Below, piece after piece: positions 34,645 to 44,008 of a stretch of DNA of 64,000 nucleotides. Both the position numbers and the translations under genes were made by a program. A model generated the notes under the pieces. That model was not told the DNA's origin. It made no database searches and was given only the letters and a program-made list of their open reading frames with translations. Location: NCBI GenBank assembly GCA_964584755.1, contig CAZPAV010000007.1, positions 1 through 64,000 on the forward strand. The letters are read 5' to 3'. The stretch's first letter is position 1; each line of letters starts with the position of its first letter. The DNA comes from CAZPAV01 sp964584755. Its GTDB lineage: Bacteria; Actinomycetota; Acidimicrobiia; Spongiisociales; UBA5794.

Positions 34645-35249
34645 CCTGGGTCAAGGTGTGCGGACTGACGCGGGAGGCGGACGTGGCGCTCGCTGTGGAG
34701 GCCGGGGCCGATGCCGTCGGGTTCGTCGTGTCGGACCGGTCCCCGCGGGGGATCTCGGTGGCACGGGCCGCGGCGCTCATGGAGGGCGTGCCCCGAGTGC
34801 GGGTCGTCGTCACCGTCGACGTGCCGCCGGCGGTGGCGGTGAGGATCCTCGAGGCGACCGGGGCGGACGGGATCCAGCCCCACGGCCGGCACGGGGAGGC
34901 GGTGGCGGAGGTCGCGCACCGCCGGGGGTCGTTCGTGCTGCGCCCGATCCCGGTGGCCGCGGAGGGCCCGCTCCTCGATCCGTCGGAGGTGCCGGAGGAG
35001 CAGGTGCCCATCTTCGACGTGGCCGATCCTCGTCACGGCGGCACGGGCAGGCGCCTCGACTGGTCGTCCCTGCCCGCCGTGCACCGCCGCTTCGTCCTCG
35101 CCGGGGGACTGGGACCGGCGAACGTGGCCGCCGCGGTGCGAGAGGTGCGCCCCTGGGGGGTGGACGCCTCCTCCGGACTGGAGGCCGCGCCGGGCGTGAA
35201 GGATCGCGGTAAGGTCGTCGCCTTCATCGAGGAGGCGAAGCGGGCGTGA
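34641..35249 (+). CDS. trpF: Phosphoribosylanthranilate isomerase
   Basis: TrpF isomerises phosphoribosylanthranilate. The 202-residue barrel has [12 protein letters not shown] (catalytic Cys7), [13 protein letters not shown], and the C-terminal [12 protein letters not shown] and [16 protein letters not shown]. Many actinobacteria lack trpF and use the bifunctional PriA instead; this genome has a dedicated enzyme. GTG 34641 overlaps trpC and the stop overlaps trpB. Confidence 0.95.
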   Translation: MTWVKVCGLTREADVALAVEAGADAVGFVVSDRSPRGISVARAAALMEGVPRVRVVVTVDVPPAVAVRILEATGADGIQPHGRHGEAVAEVAHRRGSFVLRPIPVAAEGPLLDPSEVPEEQVPIFDVADPRHGGTGRRLDWSSLPAVHRRFVLAGGLGPANVAAAVREVRPWGVDASSGLEAAPGVKDRGKVVAFIEEAKRA

Positions 35250-36433
35250 GACGGATGGCCCGACCGGACGAGCGGGGGCGGTTCGGCGCGTACGGGGGTC
35301 GGTTCGCTCCCGAGACGCTCATGCCGGCGCTCGCCGAGCTGGAGGCCGCGTTCGAGGAGGCGCGGGCCGACCCGGCGTTCGCGAGCGAGCTCGCCGGTCT
35401 CCTGGCGGACTTCGTGGGACGCCCCACGCCCGTGTACCGGGCCGCCCGCCTCTCGGAGCGGCTCGGTGTCGACCTGTGGCTGAAGCGCGAGGACCTCGCC
35501 CACACCGGCGCCCACAAGATCAACAACACGATCGGTCAGGCGCTGCTCACCCGGCGGATGGGGAAACCCCGGGTGATCGCCGAGACGGGAGCCGGCCAGC
35601 ACGGAGTGGCGACCGCGACGGCGTGCGCCCTGCTCGGGCTCGAGTGCGTCGTGTACATGGGGACGAAGGACGTGGAGCGGCAGGCGCTGAACGTCTACCG
35701 CATGCGGCTCCTCGGCGCCGATGTCGTTCCCGTCTCCGCCGGTGCGGGGACGCTCAAGGACGCCGTGTCTGAGGCGATGCGGGACTGGGTGGCCTCGGTG
35801 GAGCGCACCCACTACATCATCGGGTCGGTCGTCGGGCCGCATCCCTTCCCGTGGATCGTCCGCGAGTTCCAGAAGGTCATCGGCGAGGAGTTGCGGGTGC
35901 AGCTCGACGGGAGCCCCGGCCGCCCGCGCCCCGACGTCGTGGTCGCCTGCGTCGGCGGCGGTTCGAACGCCATGGGGATCTTCTACCCGCTCGTCGAGAC
36001 GCCGGGACTGGACCTCGTCGGGGTGGAGGCGGCCGGGCACGGTCTCACCACGGGGGAGCACGGAGCCTCGCTCGGCGCCGGCTCCCCGGGTGTGCTCCAC
36101 GGCGCCATGACGTACCTCCTCCAGGACGATGCCGGTCAGGTGCTCGAGGCCCACTCCGTCTCCGCGGGACTCGACTACCCGGGGGTGGGGCCGGAGCACG
36201 CCTACTTCAAGGACGCCGGAGTGGTGCGGTACGAATCGGCCACCGACGCCGAGGCGCTCGCTGCCTTCCACCTCCTCGCCGAGACCGAGGGCATCATCCC
36301 CGCCCTGGAGTCGGCCCACGGGCTGGCCTGGATCGTCCGGGAGGCCGCGACCCTCGCCGGGAGGACGGTCGTCCTCAACCTCTCGGGGCGGGGCGACAAG
36401 GACGTGCGACAGGTGGCGGCACTCGATGGCTGA
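35246..36433 (+). CDS. trpB: Tryptophan synthase beta chain
   Basis: TrpB joins indole and serine. The 395-residue PLP enzyme has the PLP lysine in [10 protein letters not shown] (Lys91), [14 protein letters not shown], and GGGSNAMG in the phosphate-binding loop; [10 protein letters not shown] is near the C-terminus. GTG 35246 overlaps trpF by four bases; the stop lies eight bases into trpA. Length and order are standard. Confidence 0.97.
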   Translation: MRRMARPDERGRFGAYGGRFAPETLMPALAELEAAFEEARADPAFASELAGLLADFVGRPTPVYRAARLSERLGVDLWLKREDLAHTGAHKINNTIGQALLTRRMGKPRVIAETGAGQHGVATATACALLGLECVVYMGTKDVERQALNVYRMRLLGADVVPVSAGAGTLKDAVSEAMRDWVASVERTHYIIGSVVGPHPFPWIVREFQKVIGEELRVQLDGSPGRPRPDVVVACVGGGSNAMGIFYPLVETPGLDLVGVEAAGHGLTTGEHGASLGAGSPGVLHGAMTYLLQDDAGQVLEAHSVSAGLDYPGVGPEHAYFKDAGVVRYESATDAEALAAFHLLAETEGIIPALESAHGLAWIVREAATLAGRTVVLNLSGRGDKDVRQVAALDG

Positions 36434-37241
36434 GCGTGGGACGGACCGGATCGGCAGGATGTTCGGCGAGGCCCGGAGCCGCGGGCGTGCCGTGCTGCTG
36501 CCGTACCTCACCGCCGGGCTCCCCGATGCGGCGGCGTCCGTCGATCTGTTCGCCGCGATGGCGGAGGCGGGAGCCGACGGGTTCGAGGTCGGGATCCCCT
36601 ACGCGGATCCCCTCATGGACGGTCCGGTGATCCAGGAGGCGGCGAGTCGAGCCCTGCGCGGTGGCGTCTCCCTCGATCGCGCCTTCGGCGTCGTCGCGCG
36701 CGTCGTGGAGCGCACCGGGAAGCCGGTGTTCGTCATGACGTACGTGAATCCCGTGCTGCGACGGGGGATCGACGTCTTCGCCCGCCGCGTCGCCGACGCC
36801 GGAGCGGTCGGCGTCATCGTGGCCGACCTCCCCGCCGACGAGGCGAGGCCGTTTCGGGCGGCCGCGGACGCGGCGGGCATCGGCATGGTGCTCTTCGCGG
36901 CGCCGACGACGACCGACGAGCGCCTGCGACGGGTCGTCGCCGCCGATCCCGCGTTCATCTACGGGATCGCGGAGCTCGGGGTCACGGGGGAGCGAGCGGC
37001 GGGGTCCTCGCTGGCGGCGGCGCTCTCGGCCCGCGTGCGGGCGCTCACCTCGATCCCGCTCGTGCTCGGCGTGGGCATCTCCACCCCGGCGCAGGCCGCC
37101 GCGGCGGCCCGGCTCGGCGACGGCGTCATCGTGGGCTCGGCGCTCGTGCGTCGGGTGCTCGAGGCGGGCGGGGCCCGGGAGGCGGCGGAGGCCCTCGCGG
37201 CCGCCGTGACCGATCTCTCCCGCGCCATGGAACGGGGGTGA
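36426..37241 (+). CDS. trpA: Tryptophan synthase alpha chain
   Basis: TrpA releases indole from indole-3-glycerol phosphate for TrpB. The 271-residue barrel has [29 protein letters not shown] (catalytic Glu and Asp; Ala replaces the usual Ser before Asp), and [11 protein letters not shown] 36426 overlaps trpB. It ends the trpCFBA operon. Confidence 0.97.
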   Translation: MAERGTDRIGRMFGEARSRGRAVLLPYLTAGLPDAAASVDLFAAMAEAGADGFEVGIPYADPLMDGPVIQEAASRALRGGVSLDRAFGVVARVVERTGKPVFVMTYVNPVLRRGIDVFARRVADAGAVGVIVADLPADEARPFRAAADAAGIGMVLFAAPTTTDERLRRVVAADPAFIYGIAELGVTGERAAGSSLAAALSARVRALTSIPLVLGVGISTPAQAAAAARLGDGVIVGSALVRRVLEAGGAREAAEALAAAVTDLSRAMERG

Positions 37242-37305
37242 ACTCCTTCAGGGGGCCGCCGATCCGACCGATGACGCGGGATGAGCTCCGGCAGGGACGG
37301 CGCGG

Positions 37306-37388
37306 TACCGGGAGTGGGATTCGAACCCACACGGGCTGTCGCCCAGCGGATTTTGAGTCCGCCGCGTCTTCCGTTCCGCCATCCCGGC
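37306..37388 (-). tRNA. tRNA-Leu (CAA)
   Basis: Class II tRNA on the minus strand. The acceptor pairs GCCGGGA with TCCCGGT (one G-U), discriminator A. The anticodon arm is GCGGA-CTCAAAA-TCCGC, so the anticodon is CAA, reading UUG. The variable arm follows the anticodon stem and the T arm has GTGGGTTCGAATCCCAC. CCA is not encoded. No other RNA gene is nearby. Confidence 0.95.
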
Positions 37389-37400
37389 CGGGGACGCAAC

Positions 37401-37406
37401 AGTGTA
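37401..37406 (-). promoter_or_regulatory. Putative -10 (TACACT) for tRNA-Leu
   Basis: The minus strand reads TACACT, 12 bases before the mature 5' end. Confidence 0.4.
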
Positions 37407-37436
37407 GGGGCCCTTCCCGAAACCGCCCCGGACGAC

Positions 37437-37442
37437 TACACT
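37437..37442 (+). promoter_or_regulatory. Putative -10 (TACACT) for the tadE-like gene
   Basis: TACACT lies in CGACTACACTGCGTGG, closely matching CGACTACGCTGAGTGG at the promoter of the Tat-signal gene (about 18311). The 5' leader would be about 25 bases with AGGGGAGAG before the ATG. Confidence 0.45.
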
Positions 37443-37472
37443 GCGTGGTCAGAGCGCCGAATCAGGGGAGAG

Positions 37473-38093
37473 ATGGACACCGTCCGTAGTCGAGCGCCGC
37501 GACGAGAGGAACGGGGGGCCGCCCTCGTCGAGATGGCGCTCGTCGTGCCGATCCTCCTCATGATCCTCTTCGGGATCATCGAGCTCGGCATCGCCTTTCG
37601 CGATCGCCTGACCATCGGGAACGGGACCCAGACGGCGGCGCGCGTCGGTACCGCCATGGGCCAGCAGAGCGACGCCGACCTCCGCATGTTGCAATCCCTC
37701 GAGCAGACCCTCGCCAACCTGCCCGGCAGCGGCGTGGGGATCGTGGTGTACGTCGACATCTTCAAGGCCGACGCCAACGGCGACCCGGTGAGCGGATCGG
37801 TGAACCGCTACTACTACCAGTACCAGCAGGGCGCCACCTGCTACTGGAACCCCTGTCCCGATCCCGACGCCGGCTACTCGGGATGGGACTGGCCGCCGTC
37901 GTCGCGCAACATCGCGGTGGGGAACCTCGACACGCTGGGGGTGAAGGTCGTCTACGGCCACACCTGGATCACCGGCGGCATCGTTCCCCTCCCCAACGTG
38001 CAGTGCGACAACGGAACGCCCCCGACGAACTGTTGGGCCGACACCGCCCTCATGCGGATGGAGCCCCAGCAGTTCGGCCTCTCGGGATCCTGA
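37473..38093 (+). CDS. TadE-like pseudopilin
   Basis: A 206-residue minor pilin of the Flp/Tad system. After a short basic N-terminus, the prepilin-like G15-AALVEMALVVPILLM has Glu at +5, followed by a single membrane helix (to about 41). The outside domain is rich in Tyr, Cys, Asn and Gly (YYYQYQQGATCYWNPC). ATG 37473; the upstream in-frame ATG at 37281 would read through the tRNA. Four bases separate it from the next gene. Confidence 0.85.
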   Translation: MDTVRSRAPRREERGAALVEMALVVPILLMILFGIIELGIAFRDRLTIGNGTQTAARVGTAMGQQSDADLRMLQSLEQTLANLPGSGVGIVVYVDIFKADANGDPVSGSVNRYYYQYQQGATCYWNPCPDPDAGYSGWDWPPSSRNIAVGNLDTLGVKVVYGHTWITGGIVPLPNVQCDNGTPPTNCWADTALMRMEPQQFGLSGS

Positions 38094-38097
38094 CCTC

Positions 38098-39633
38098 ATG
38101 GACCGAACCCCGCCGCAGCGCCGATCCGACGAACGGGGGACCGTCGTCGTCCTCACCGCCCTGCTCCTCGTCACCCTGCTCGGCATGGCCGCGTTCGCGG
38201 TGGACCTCGGGTGGCTCTACGTGAACCAGCTCAAGGTGCGCAAGGCGGCGGAGGCGGCGGCACTCGCCGGTGTCGTCCACATGCCGCTCCCCAACTGTGC
38301 CGCTCCCGACGCCGGCACCGACCCGTACACGGCGGCGCTCGCCATCGCCCAGGCGAACGGCTACGTGGACGGCGCGGGTGGCGTCACCGTCACCCCGGCC
38401 CAGGGCGACACCTGCAACCAGCTCAAGGTGACCATCGACACGAGCGTCGGAACGTTCTTCATGCGGGTCTTCGGGATCGACACGGTGGCCATCACCCAGT
38501 CGGCCACCGCCGAGCAACTCCCTCCGCTGAAGATCGGCAGCGACGAGTCGTTCCTCGGCACCGACCCCACGGTCTCCGGCCGGACGGTCGACTTCTGGCT
38601 GGCGGTGAACGGGAGGCGGAAGCGGAAGGCGGACGGCGACCCGTACGGAACGAACTGCATCCAGAGCTTCTGCACCTCGACGGACAACCCCGAGTCGCGC
38701 CAACCCTCCTACTACTACGCGGTGGACGTCCCTGCCGCCGACGCGGGGAAGTCCCTCTCGGTCCAGGTGTACGACGGGGTCCTGTGGCAGGAGAACTGGA
38801 GCGTCTACCCGGTGCCGGGCACCCCGGGCGACAACTCGCCCCTCGGGGCCACCTTCGGCACCCAGGAGTACACGGTGCACTTCCGCCTGTACCCGCCCGA
38901 CAGCACTCCCAGCGACTGGACGGACAACTCGAGTCACTCCTCCGCCGTCTGCTCCTCGACGTTCCACTACGTCGCGAACGGCGCGTCGAGCTACCGCTGG
39001 GACACCCTCGGAGGGTGTCCCGTCACCGCGCAGCAGGGTCTCTACGTCCTCGAGGTGGAGAACCCCCTCTACACGTGGTCGAACGCGTGGTACGAGGAGT
39101 ACGAGGACGTCACGATCAACGCCTTCTCCCTGCGGGCGCTCGTCGACGGGAGCACGTCGAACGACGTCGCGGTGTACGGGCTCGGCTCCATGTCCATCTG
39201 GACGTTCGAACAGGGGAGCCATCCCACCTTCAAGATCGTGAAGCTCCCGCAGGAGTACGCCGGACAGCGCCTCCTGTTGCGGCTCTTCGACGCCGGCGAC
39301 TTCTCGGGGAACGCCGACCTGCGCATCACCGGCGAGCTGGCGAACGTCGACTGCCAGTACCGGGTCATCGACGGCGACACCGGGAACGTCATCCGGGACT
39401 GGGGCCCCGACGACGGGGAGAGCGGCTGCTACCTCAGCATCCAGAACACCGGAAGCGGAGCCGAGTTCCAAGGGGACTGGGTCGAGCTCTCCTTCGACGT
39501 CCCCGGCGACTACACGTGCAGCGCGGGGTGCTGGGTGTACGTCGACTACGACTTCAGCGGCGCCAGCGACATCGGGGAGCGCACCACCTGGGAGGCCTAC
39601 ATCAACGGCCAGCCCATCCACCTCGTTCAGTAG
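38098..39633 (+). CDS. TadG-like Flp pilus protein with a large extracellular domain
   Basis: A 511-residue protein. The N-terminus carries the TadG signature: DERGTVVVLTALLLVTLLG, a membrane helix, then AVDLGWLYVNQLKVRKAAEA and AAALAG. About 350 residues follow that are not part of standard TadG, rich in Tyr, Trp, Ser, Asp and paired Cys (for example CSAGCWVYVDYDF), predicted beta-rich and extracellular. Function of this part is unknown; adhesion is a guess. It is coupled to the TadE-like gene and ends before polA. Confidence 0.8.
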   Translation: MDRTPPQRRSDERGTVVVLTALLLVTLLGMAAFAVDLGWLYVNQLKVRKAAEAAALAGVVHMPLPNCAAPDAGTDPYTAALAIAQANGYVDGAGGVTVTPAQGDTCNQLKVTIDTSVGTFFMRVFGIDTVAITQSATAEQLPPLKIGSDESFLGTDPTVSGRTVDFWLAVNGRRKRKADGDPYGTNCIQSFCTSTDNPESRQPSYYYAVDVPAADAGKSLSVQVYDGVLWQENWSVYPVPGTPGDNSPLGATFGTQEYTVHFRLYPPDSTPSDWTDNSSHSSAVCSSTFHYVANGASSYRWDTLGGCPVTAQQGLYVLEVENPLYTWSNAWYEEYEDVTINAFSLRALVDGSTSNDVAVYGLGSMSIWTFEQGSHPTFKIVKLPQEYAGQRLLLRLFDAGDFSGNADLRITGELANVDCQYRVIDGDTGNVIRDWGPDDGESGCYLSIQNTGSGAEFQGDWVELSFDVPGDYTCSAGCWVYVDYDFSGASDIGERTTWEAYINGQPIHLVQ

Positions 39634-39670
39634 CACCGCGGCACGAGGCGGCGCCGCGACCGGCGGCCGG

Positions 39671-39676
39671 TACGCT
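39671..39676 (+). promoter_or_regulatory. Putative -10 (TACGCT) for polA, leaderless
   Basis: TACGCT ends six bases before the polA ATG. Confidence 0.5.
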
Positions 39677-39682
39677 GGCGTC

Positions 39683-42295
39683 ATGAAGCTCGCGCTCCTC
39701 GACGGTCACAGTCTCGCCTACCGCGCCTTCTACGCCCTGCCCGCGGACCTGGCGACCCCGGCCGGTCAGGTGACGAACGCCGTCTTCGGGTTCACCTCGA
39801 TGCTCATCAAGCTGCTCGGGGAGGCCCGACCCGACGCCGTGGCCGTCGCCTGGGACCTGCCCGGTCCCACCTTCCGCACGGAGCGCTTCCCCGAGTACAA
39901 GGCCCAGCGGGAGCGAGCGCCCGATCTCTTCCAGGATCAGATCCCGCTCATCCGCGAGGTCCTCGATGCCCTCGGGATCCGGCAGGTCGAGGTCCCGGGG
40001 TACGAGGCCGACGACGTCATCGCCTCCCTCGTCACCCGAGCCCGACGAGACGGCTGGGAGGTCCTCGTCGTCACCGGTGATCGCGACGCGTTCCAGCTCG
40101 TCCGGGACGGCGTCACCGTGGTGTACACGCGTCGCGGGATCTCCGACACCGTCACCGCCGATGCCCGCTGGGTCGAGGAGCGGTACGGGGTCCCCCCGGA
40201 GCGGTACGTCGACTACGCCGCCCTGCGCGGCGACCCGTCGGACAACCTCCCCGGCGTGCCCGGCGTCGGCGAGAAGACCGCCGCCCGACTCCTGCGCGAG
40301 TACGGGAGCCTGGAGGGGATCTACGCGCACCTGGGGGAGCTCACACCGAAGCTGCGGGAGAACCTCCTCGCCGCCCGGGACCAGGTCTTCCTCAACCGGG
40401 AGCTGACCCGTCTCGTCGCCGACCTCCCCCTGGAGGACGTCGATCCCGACTCGTGCCGTCTCGACGGCTTCGATCGTGACCGGGTACGGGAGGTCTTCGA
40501 CGCGCTGGCGTTCCGCAACCTCTGGGACCGTCTCGTCGAGCTGGGCGGGATGGAGGCCACGGCACGTGCCGGCCTCGACGTCGAGGTGGTGTCGGTGGTG
40601 GATCCCGAGCAGGCCCGCCGTCTCGTCACCCTCCCGGCGACGGCGGTCGAGCCGGTGTGGGAGAACGGCGACCTCGTCGGGATCGTCGTGGCGGGGGAGC
40701 CGGCCGCCTACGTGCCGGCCGCGGCGCTCGACGGCCTCGTCGCCGGCCTCGACGCCGGAGGGGGTGGCTTCGCCGGTCACGACGTCAAGCCGCTGCTGCG
40801 GGCCCTCATGGAGGCGGGATTCAGCGACGTCCGGGCCGCCTTCGACACGGCCCTCGCCGCGTACCTCGCCGATCCCGCCCAGCGGGCCCCGGCGTTGGAG
40901 GACCTCGCCGACCGCGAGCTCGGCATCCTCGTCGATCCCGGGGAGGAGGACGCCGCCACCCAGGGAACCCTCGCGTTCTCGGCGGGTCCGGACCTCGAGG
41001 CGGCGGGTCGCCGAGCCGTCGCGGTCGTCGCCCTCGTCGCCCCTCTCCGCGAGCGCCTGGCAGCTCGCGGCGGCATCCGCCTCTACGAGGAGATCGAGTT
41101 GCCGCTGATCCCCGTCCTCGCCCGGATGGAGATGGCCGGCATCGGCGTCGATCGGGCCGTGCTCGAGGACCTGCGCACCGACCTCCTGCGGCGGCTCGCC
41201 GGGCTCGAGCAGGCCATCCACGAGGCCGCCGGCACGACGTTCAACGTCAACTCCACCGTCCAGCTCCGCGAGGTCCTCTTCACGCGACTCGGGCTCCCCG
41301 TGGTGAAGAAGACACCCAAGGGCGTGCCCTCCACCGACGCCTCCGTCCTCGAGAAGCTCCGTGACGCCCACCCGGTCGTCGCCGACCTCCTCCGCTACCG
41401 GGAGCTCGAGAAGCTCCGCTCCACCTACGTGGAGGCGCTCCTCGCCCTGATCGAGCCCGACGGCCGGATCCGGGGCCGCTTCAACCAGATGGCGGCGAGC
41501 ACCGGCCGGCTCTCCCAGGAACAGCCCAACCTGCAGAACATCCCGGTGCGCACCGGGGAGGGGCGCGCCATCCGGCGCGCCTTCGTCGCCGCTCCCGGGA
41601 CCCGCTTCCTCGTCGCCGACTACTCGCAGATCGAGCTGCGCATCCTGGCCCACCTCTCCGGCGACCCGGGACTCCTCGAGGCCTTCGCCCAGGGGCTCGA
41701 CATCCACGCCGCGACCGCCGCCCGCATCGCCGGCATCGCCCCGGAGGCGGTCACCCCGGAACAGCGGCGTCGGGCGAAGATGATCAACTTCGGGCTCCTC
41801 TACGGCATGGAGGCGTACGGGCTGGCCCAGCGTCTCGGGATCTCCCGCGACGAGGCCCAGGAGCACATCGACGCCTACTTCGCCCGCTTCCCCGAGGTGC
41901 GGGCCTTCATGGCCGGCATCGTCGAGGGGGCGCGCGAGAAGGGGTACACGACCACCCTCCTCGGTCGTCGTCGCTACCTCCCCGAGCTGTCGAGCGCGAA
42001 CTTCCGCGATCGGCAGATGGGAGAGCGGATGGCGCTCAACGCGCCCATCCAGGGGTCGGCGGCCGACATCATCAAGAAGGCGATGGTCGACCTCGACCGG
42101 GAGCTGCGCGAGCGGGGCTCGGCGGCACGCATGCTCCTCCAGGTGCACGACGAGCTGGTGCTCGAGGTCCCCGAGCCGGAGGTACCCGCCATCACGGCCC
42201 TGACCCGCACGGTCATGGAGGGCGTCGTCACCCTGCGGGTGCCGCTCGAGGTGGCGCTCGCCCATGGGCGGAGCCTCGCCGACTGCAAGGCGTGA
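39683..42295 (+). CDS. polA: DNA polymerase I
   Basis: An 870-residue repair polymerase. The N-terminal 5'-3' exonuclease domain has YEADDVIASL and GDPSDNLPGVPGVGEKTA. The 3'-5' exonuclease fold is present but its DxE catalytic motif is missing, so proofreading is probably lost, as in many actinobacteria. The polymerase domain has DYSQIELRILAH near 646, RRAKMINFGLLYGM and HDELVLEVP near 822. ATG 39683 fits the leaderless promoter. It precedes rpsA. Confidence 0.97.
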   Translation: MKLALLDGHSLAYRAFYALPADLATPAGQVTNAVFGFTSMLIKLLGEARPDAVAVAWDLPGPTFRTERFPEYKAQRERAPDLFQDQIPLIREVLDALGIRQVEVPGYEADDVIASLVTRARRDGWEVLVVTGDRDAFQLVRDGVTVVYTRRGISDTVTADARWVEERYGVPPERYVDYAALRGDPSDNLPGVPGVGEKTAARLLREYGSLEGIYAHLGELTPKLRENLLAARDQVFLNRELTRLVADLPLEDVDPDSCRLDGFDRDRVREVFDALAFRNLWDRLVELGGMEATARAGLDVEVVSVVDPEQARRLVTLPATAVEPVWENGDLVGIVVAGEPAAYVPAAALDGLVAGLDAGGGGFAGHDVKPLLRALMEAGFSDVRAAFDTALAAYLADPAQRAPALEDLADRELGILVDPGEEDAATQGTLAFSAGPDLEAAGRRAVAVVALVAPLRERLAARGGIRLYEEIELPLIPVLARMEMAGIGVDRAVLEDLRTDLLRRLAGLEQAIHEAAGTTFNVNSTVQLREVLFTRLGLPVVKKTPKGVPSTDASVLEKLRDAHPVVADLLRYRELEKLRSTYVEALLALIEPDGRIRGRFNQMAASTGRLSQEQPNLQNIPVRTGEGRAIRRAFVAAPGTRFLVADYSQIELRILAHLSGDPGLLEAFAQGLDIHAATAARIAGIAPEAVTPEQRRRAKMINFGLLYGMEAYGLAQRLGISRDEAQEHIDAYFARFPEVRAFMAGIVEGAREKGYTTTLLGRRRYLPELSSANFRDRQMGERMALNAPIQGSAADIIKKAMVDLDRELRERGSAARMLLQVHDELVLEVPEPEVPAITALTRTVMEGVVTLRVPLEVALAHGRSLADCKA

Positions 42296-42302
42296 CCTCG
42301 AT

Positions 42303-42350
42303 GGTGCCCTGGGCCGGGAATCCTGGTATCTTTCCCAGGCCTCCGGCACC
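42303..42350. promoter_or_regulatory. Interrupted inverted repeat between polA and rpsA
   Basis: GGTGCC (42303-42308) pairs with GGCACC (42345-42350), and GGGAA (42316-42320) with TTCCC (42332-42336), around a central TATCTT (42327-42332) that could be a -10 for rpsA. It may act as a terminator for polA, an rpsA control element, or both. Confidence 0.4.
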
Positions 42351-42398
42351 GCGTCGCGCGCGGAGGTGATCACAGTCGCAAGGAGTTGATGCGGTCGC

Positions 42399-43904
42399 AT
42401 GGCCATCGAGAACGACACCGACCTCGCCACCGAGGGCGAGACCCAGGGCGTGGAGCCCTCGGCATCGGCGGAAGCCGCCACCGGTCCCGAGACGACCCCG
42501 GACGTCGGCGGCGAGGACACTCCGCCCGTCGCGGAGGTCGCGGAGGAGGGCCCGGTGACCGCCACGGCCCCCCCGGCGAACACCCCCGAACCCTCCGAGG
42601 AGGCGGAACGGGCACCCGCGCCGGTGCGGCACGGCGAGCGGCCCGCCATCACCGCGCCGAAGGACCTGGGAGCGCTCCCGGACGACCTCTCCGCGGAGGA
42701 CTTCGCAGCCGCCGTCGAGCGCACGGTGTTCGCCTTCAAGGAGGGCGACATCGTCGCCGGGACGGTCGTTCGCGTCGACCCGGACGAGGTCCTCATCGAC
42801 ATCGGGTACAAGTCCGAGGGCGTCGTCCCCGCCAAGGAGCTCTCGATCCGCAACAACGCCAACCCGGCCGAGGTGGTCGCCGTCGGCGACGAGATCGAGG
42901 CGCTCGTCCTCCAGATGGAGGACGACGCCGGCCGGCTCGTCCTCTCGAAGAAGCGGGCCCAGTACGAGCGGGCCTGGGGCCGGATCGAGCGGATCATGGA
43001 GGAGGGCGGCACGGTGACCGGGCCGGTCATCGAGGTGGTCAAGGGCGGACTCATCGTCGACATCGGCCTCCGCGGCTTCCTGCCCGCCTCCCTCGTCGAC
43101 CTCCGCCGGGTGCGGGACCTCCACCCGTTCGTGGGGCAGGTCATCGAGGCGAAGGTCATCGAGCTCGACAAGAACCGGAACAACGTGGTGCTGTCCCGGC
43201 GCGCCCACCTCGAGGAGGAGCAGGCGGAGCAGCGGCAGGCGTTCCTCGCCGACCTCCAGCCGGGCGACGTCCGGACCGGGGTCGTCTCCTCGGTGGTGAA
43301 CTTCGGCGCGTTCGTCGACCTCGGGGGCATGGACGGCCTCGTGCACGTGTCCGAGCTCTCCTGGCAGCACGTCAACCATCCGGGCGAGGTGGTCTCGGTG
43401 GGCGACGAGGTGACCGTCAAGGTGCTCGAGGTGGATCGGGACCGGGAGCGGATCTCCCTCTCCATCCGGCAGACCACCGAGGATCCCTGGGAGACCTTCG
43501 CCCGGGAGACCGAGGTGGGAACGATCCTCGACGGGCGCGTCACGAAGACCGTGCCGTTCGGGGCCTTCGTCTCCATCCGTGAGGGAGTCGAAGGACTCGT
43601 CCACGTCTCGGAGATCGCGCTGCATCACGTCGACAGTCCGGAGCTCGAGCTCTCGATCGGTCAGCAGGTTCGGGTAAAGGTGACCGAGATCGACGCCGAC
43701 AGACGACGAGTGAGCCTGTCGATCAAGCAGGCGCTGCCCGAATGGGAAGATCGCTCCACCTGGAGCGAGCGGAAGCCGAGCCGACCGAGACGAAGGGAGT
43801 TCCAGCGTGAGGACGAACCGTCCGATCGTCCTTCCTTCGCCGCCGACTCCTCCCTGGAGGCGATCCTCCAGGAGCTCAAGGAGCGGGGGATCGGTCGGAA
43901 GTGA
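42399..43904 (+). CDS. rpsA: 30S ribosomal protein S1
   Basis: S1 helps ribosomes bind mRNA. The 501-residue protein has an acidic, low-complexity N-terminal extension (about 1-95) and four S1 RNA-binding repeats, such as GTVVRVDPDEVLIDIGYKSE and GVVSSVVNFGAFVDLGGMDG, then a short charged tail. ATG 42399 has AAGGAG 13 bases upstream. In other actinobacteria it is followed by coaE; here the pilus locus intervenes. Confidence 0.95.
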   Translation: MAIENDTDLATEGETQGVEPSASAEAATGPETTPDVGGEDTPPVAEVAEEGPVTATAPPANTPEPSEEAERAPAPVRHGERPAITAPKDLGALPDDLSAEDFAAAVERTVFAFKEGDIVAGTVVRVDPDEVLIDIGYKSEGVVPAKELSIRNNANPAEVVAVGDEIEALVLQMEDDAGRLVLSKKRAQYERAWGRIERIMEEGGTVTGPVIEVVKGGLIVDIGLRGFLPASLVDLRRVRDLHPFVGQVIEAKVIELDKNRNNVVLSRRAHLEEEQAEQRQAFLADLQPGDVRTGVVSSVVNFGAFVDLGGMDGLVHVSELSWQHVNHPGEVVSVGDEVTVKVLEVDRDRERISLSIRQTTEDPWETFARETEVGTILDGRVTKTVPFGAFVSIREGVEGLVHVSEIALHHVDSPELELSIGQQVRVKVTEIDADRRRVSLSIKQALPEWEDRSTWSERKPSRPRRREFQREDEPSDRPSFAADSSLEAILQELKERGIGRK

Positions 43905-43909
43905 GTCGG

Positions 43910-43934
43910 GGATGCGTCCCGGTCGGACGCATCC
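43910..43934 (+). terminator. Hairpin terminator after rpsA
   Basis: GGATGCGTCC, a 5-base loop and GGACGCATCC form a perfect 10-bp stem six bases after the rpsA stop. There is no U-tract, as is common in high-GC genomes. Confidence 0.65.
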
Positions 43935-44008
43935 GGCGATCCCGTCCCTCGAGTCTCTCCCCACGCCGCGGCGTCCTGCTGTCACGCTGAAGGGAAGGGC
44001 CGGTCGCC

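Noticed and set aside
37281..37472. An N-terminal extension of the tadE-like gene
   Set aside because: It would read across the tRNA-Leu and the promoter; the prepilin-type N-terminus begins at 37473.
39602..43576. A 1324-codon minus-strand frame opposite polA and rpsA
   Set aside because: Same effect: both plus-strand genes have full catalytic motifs and the antisense product has none.
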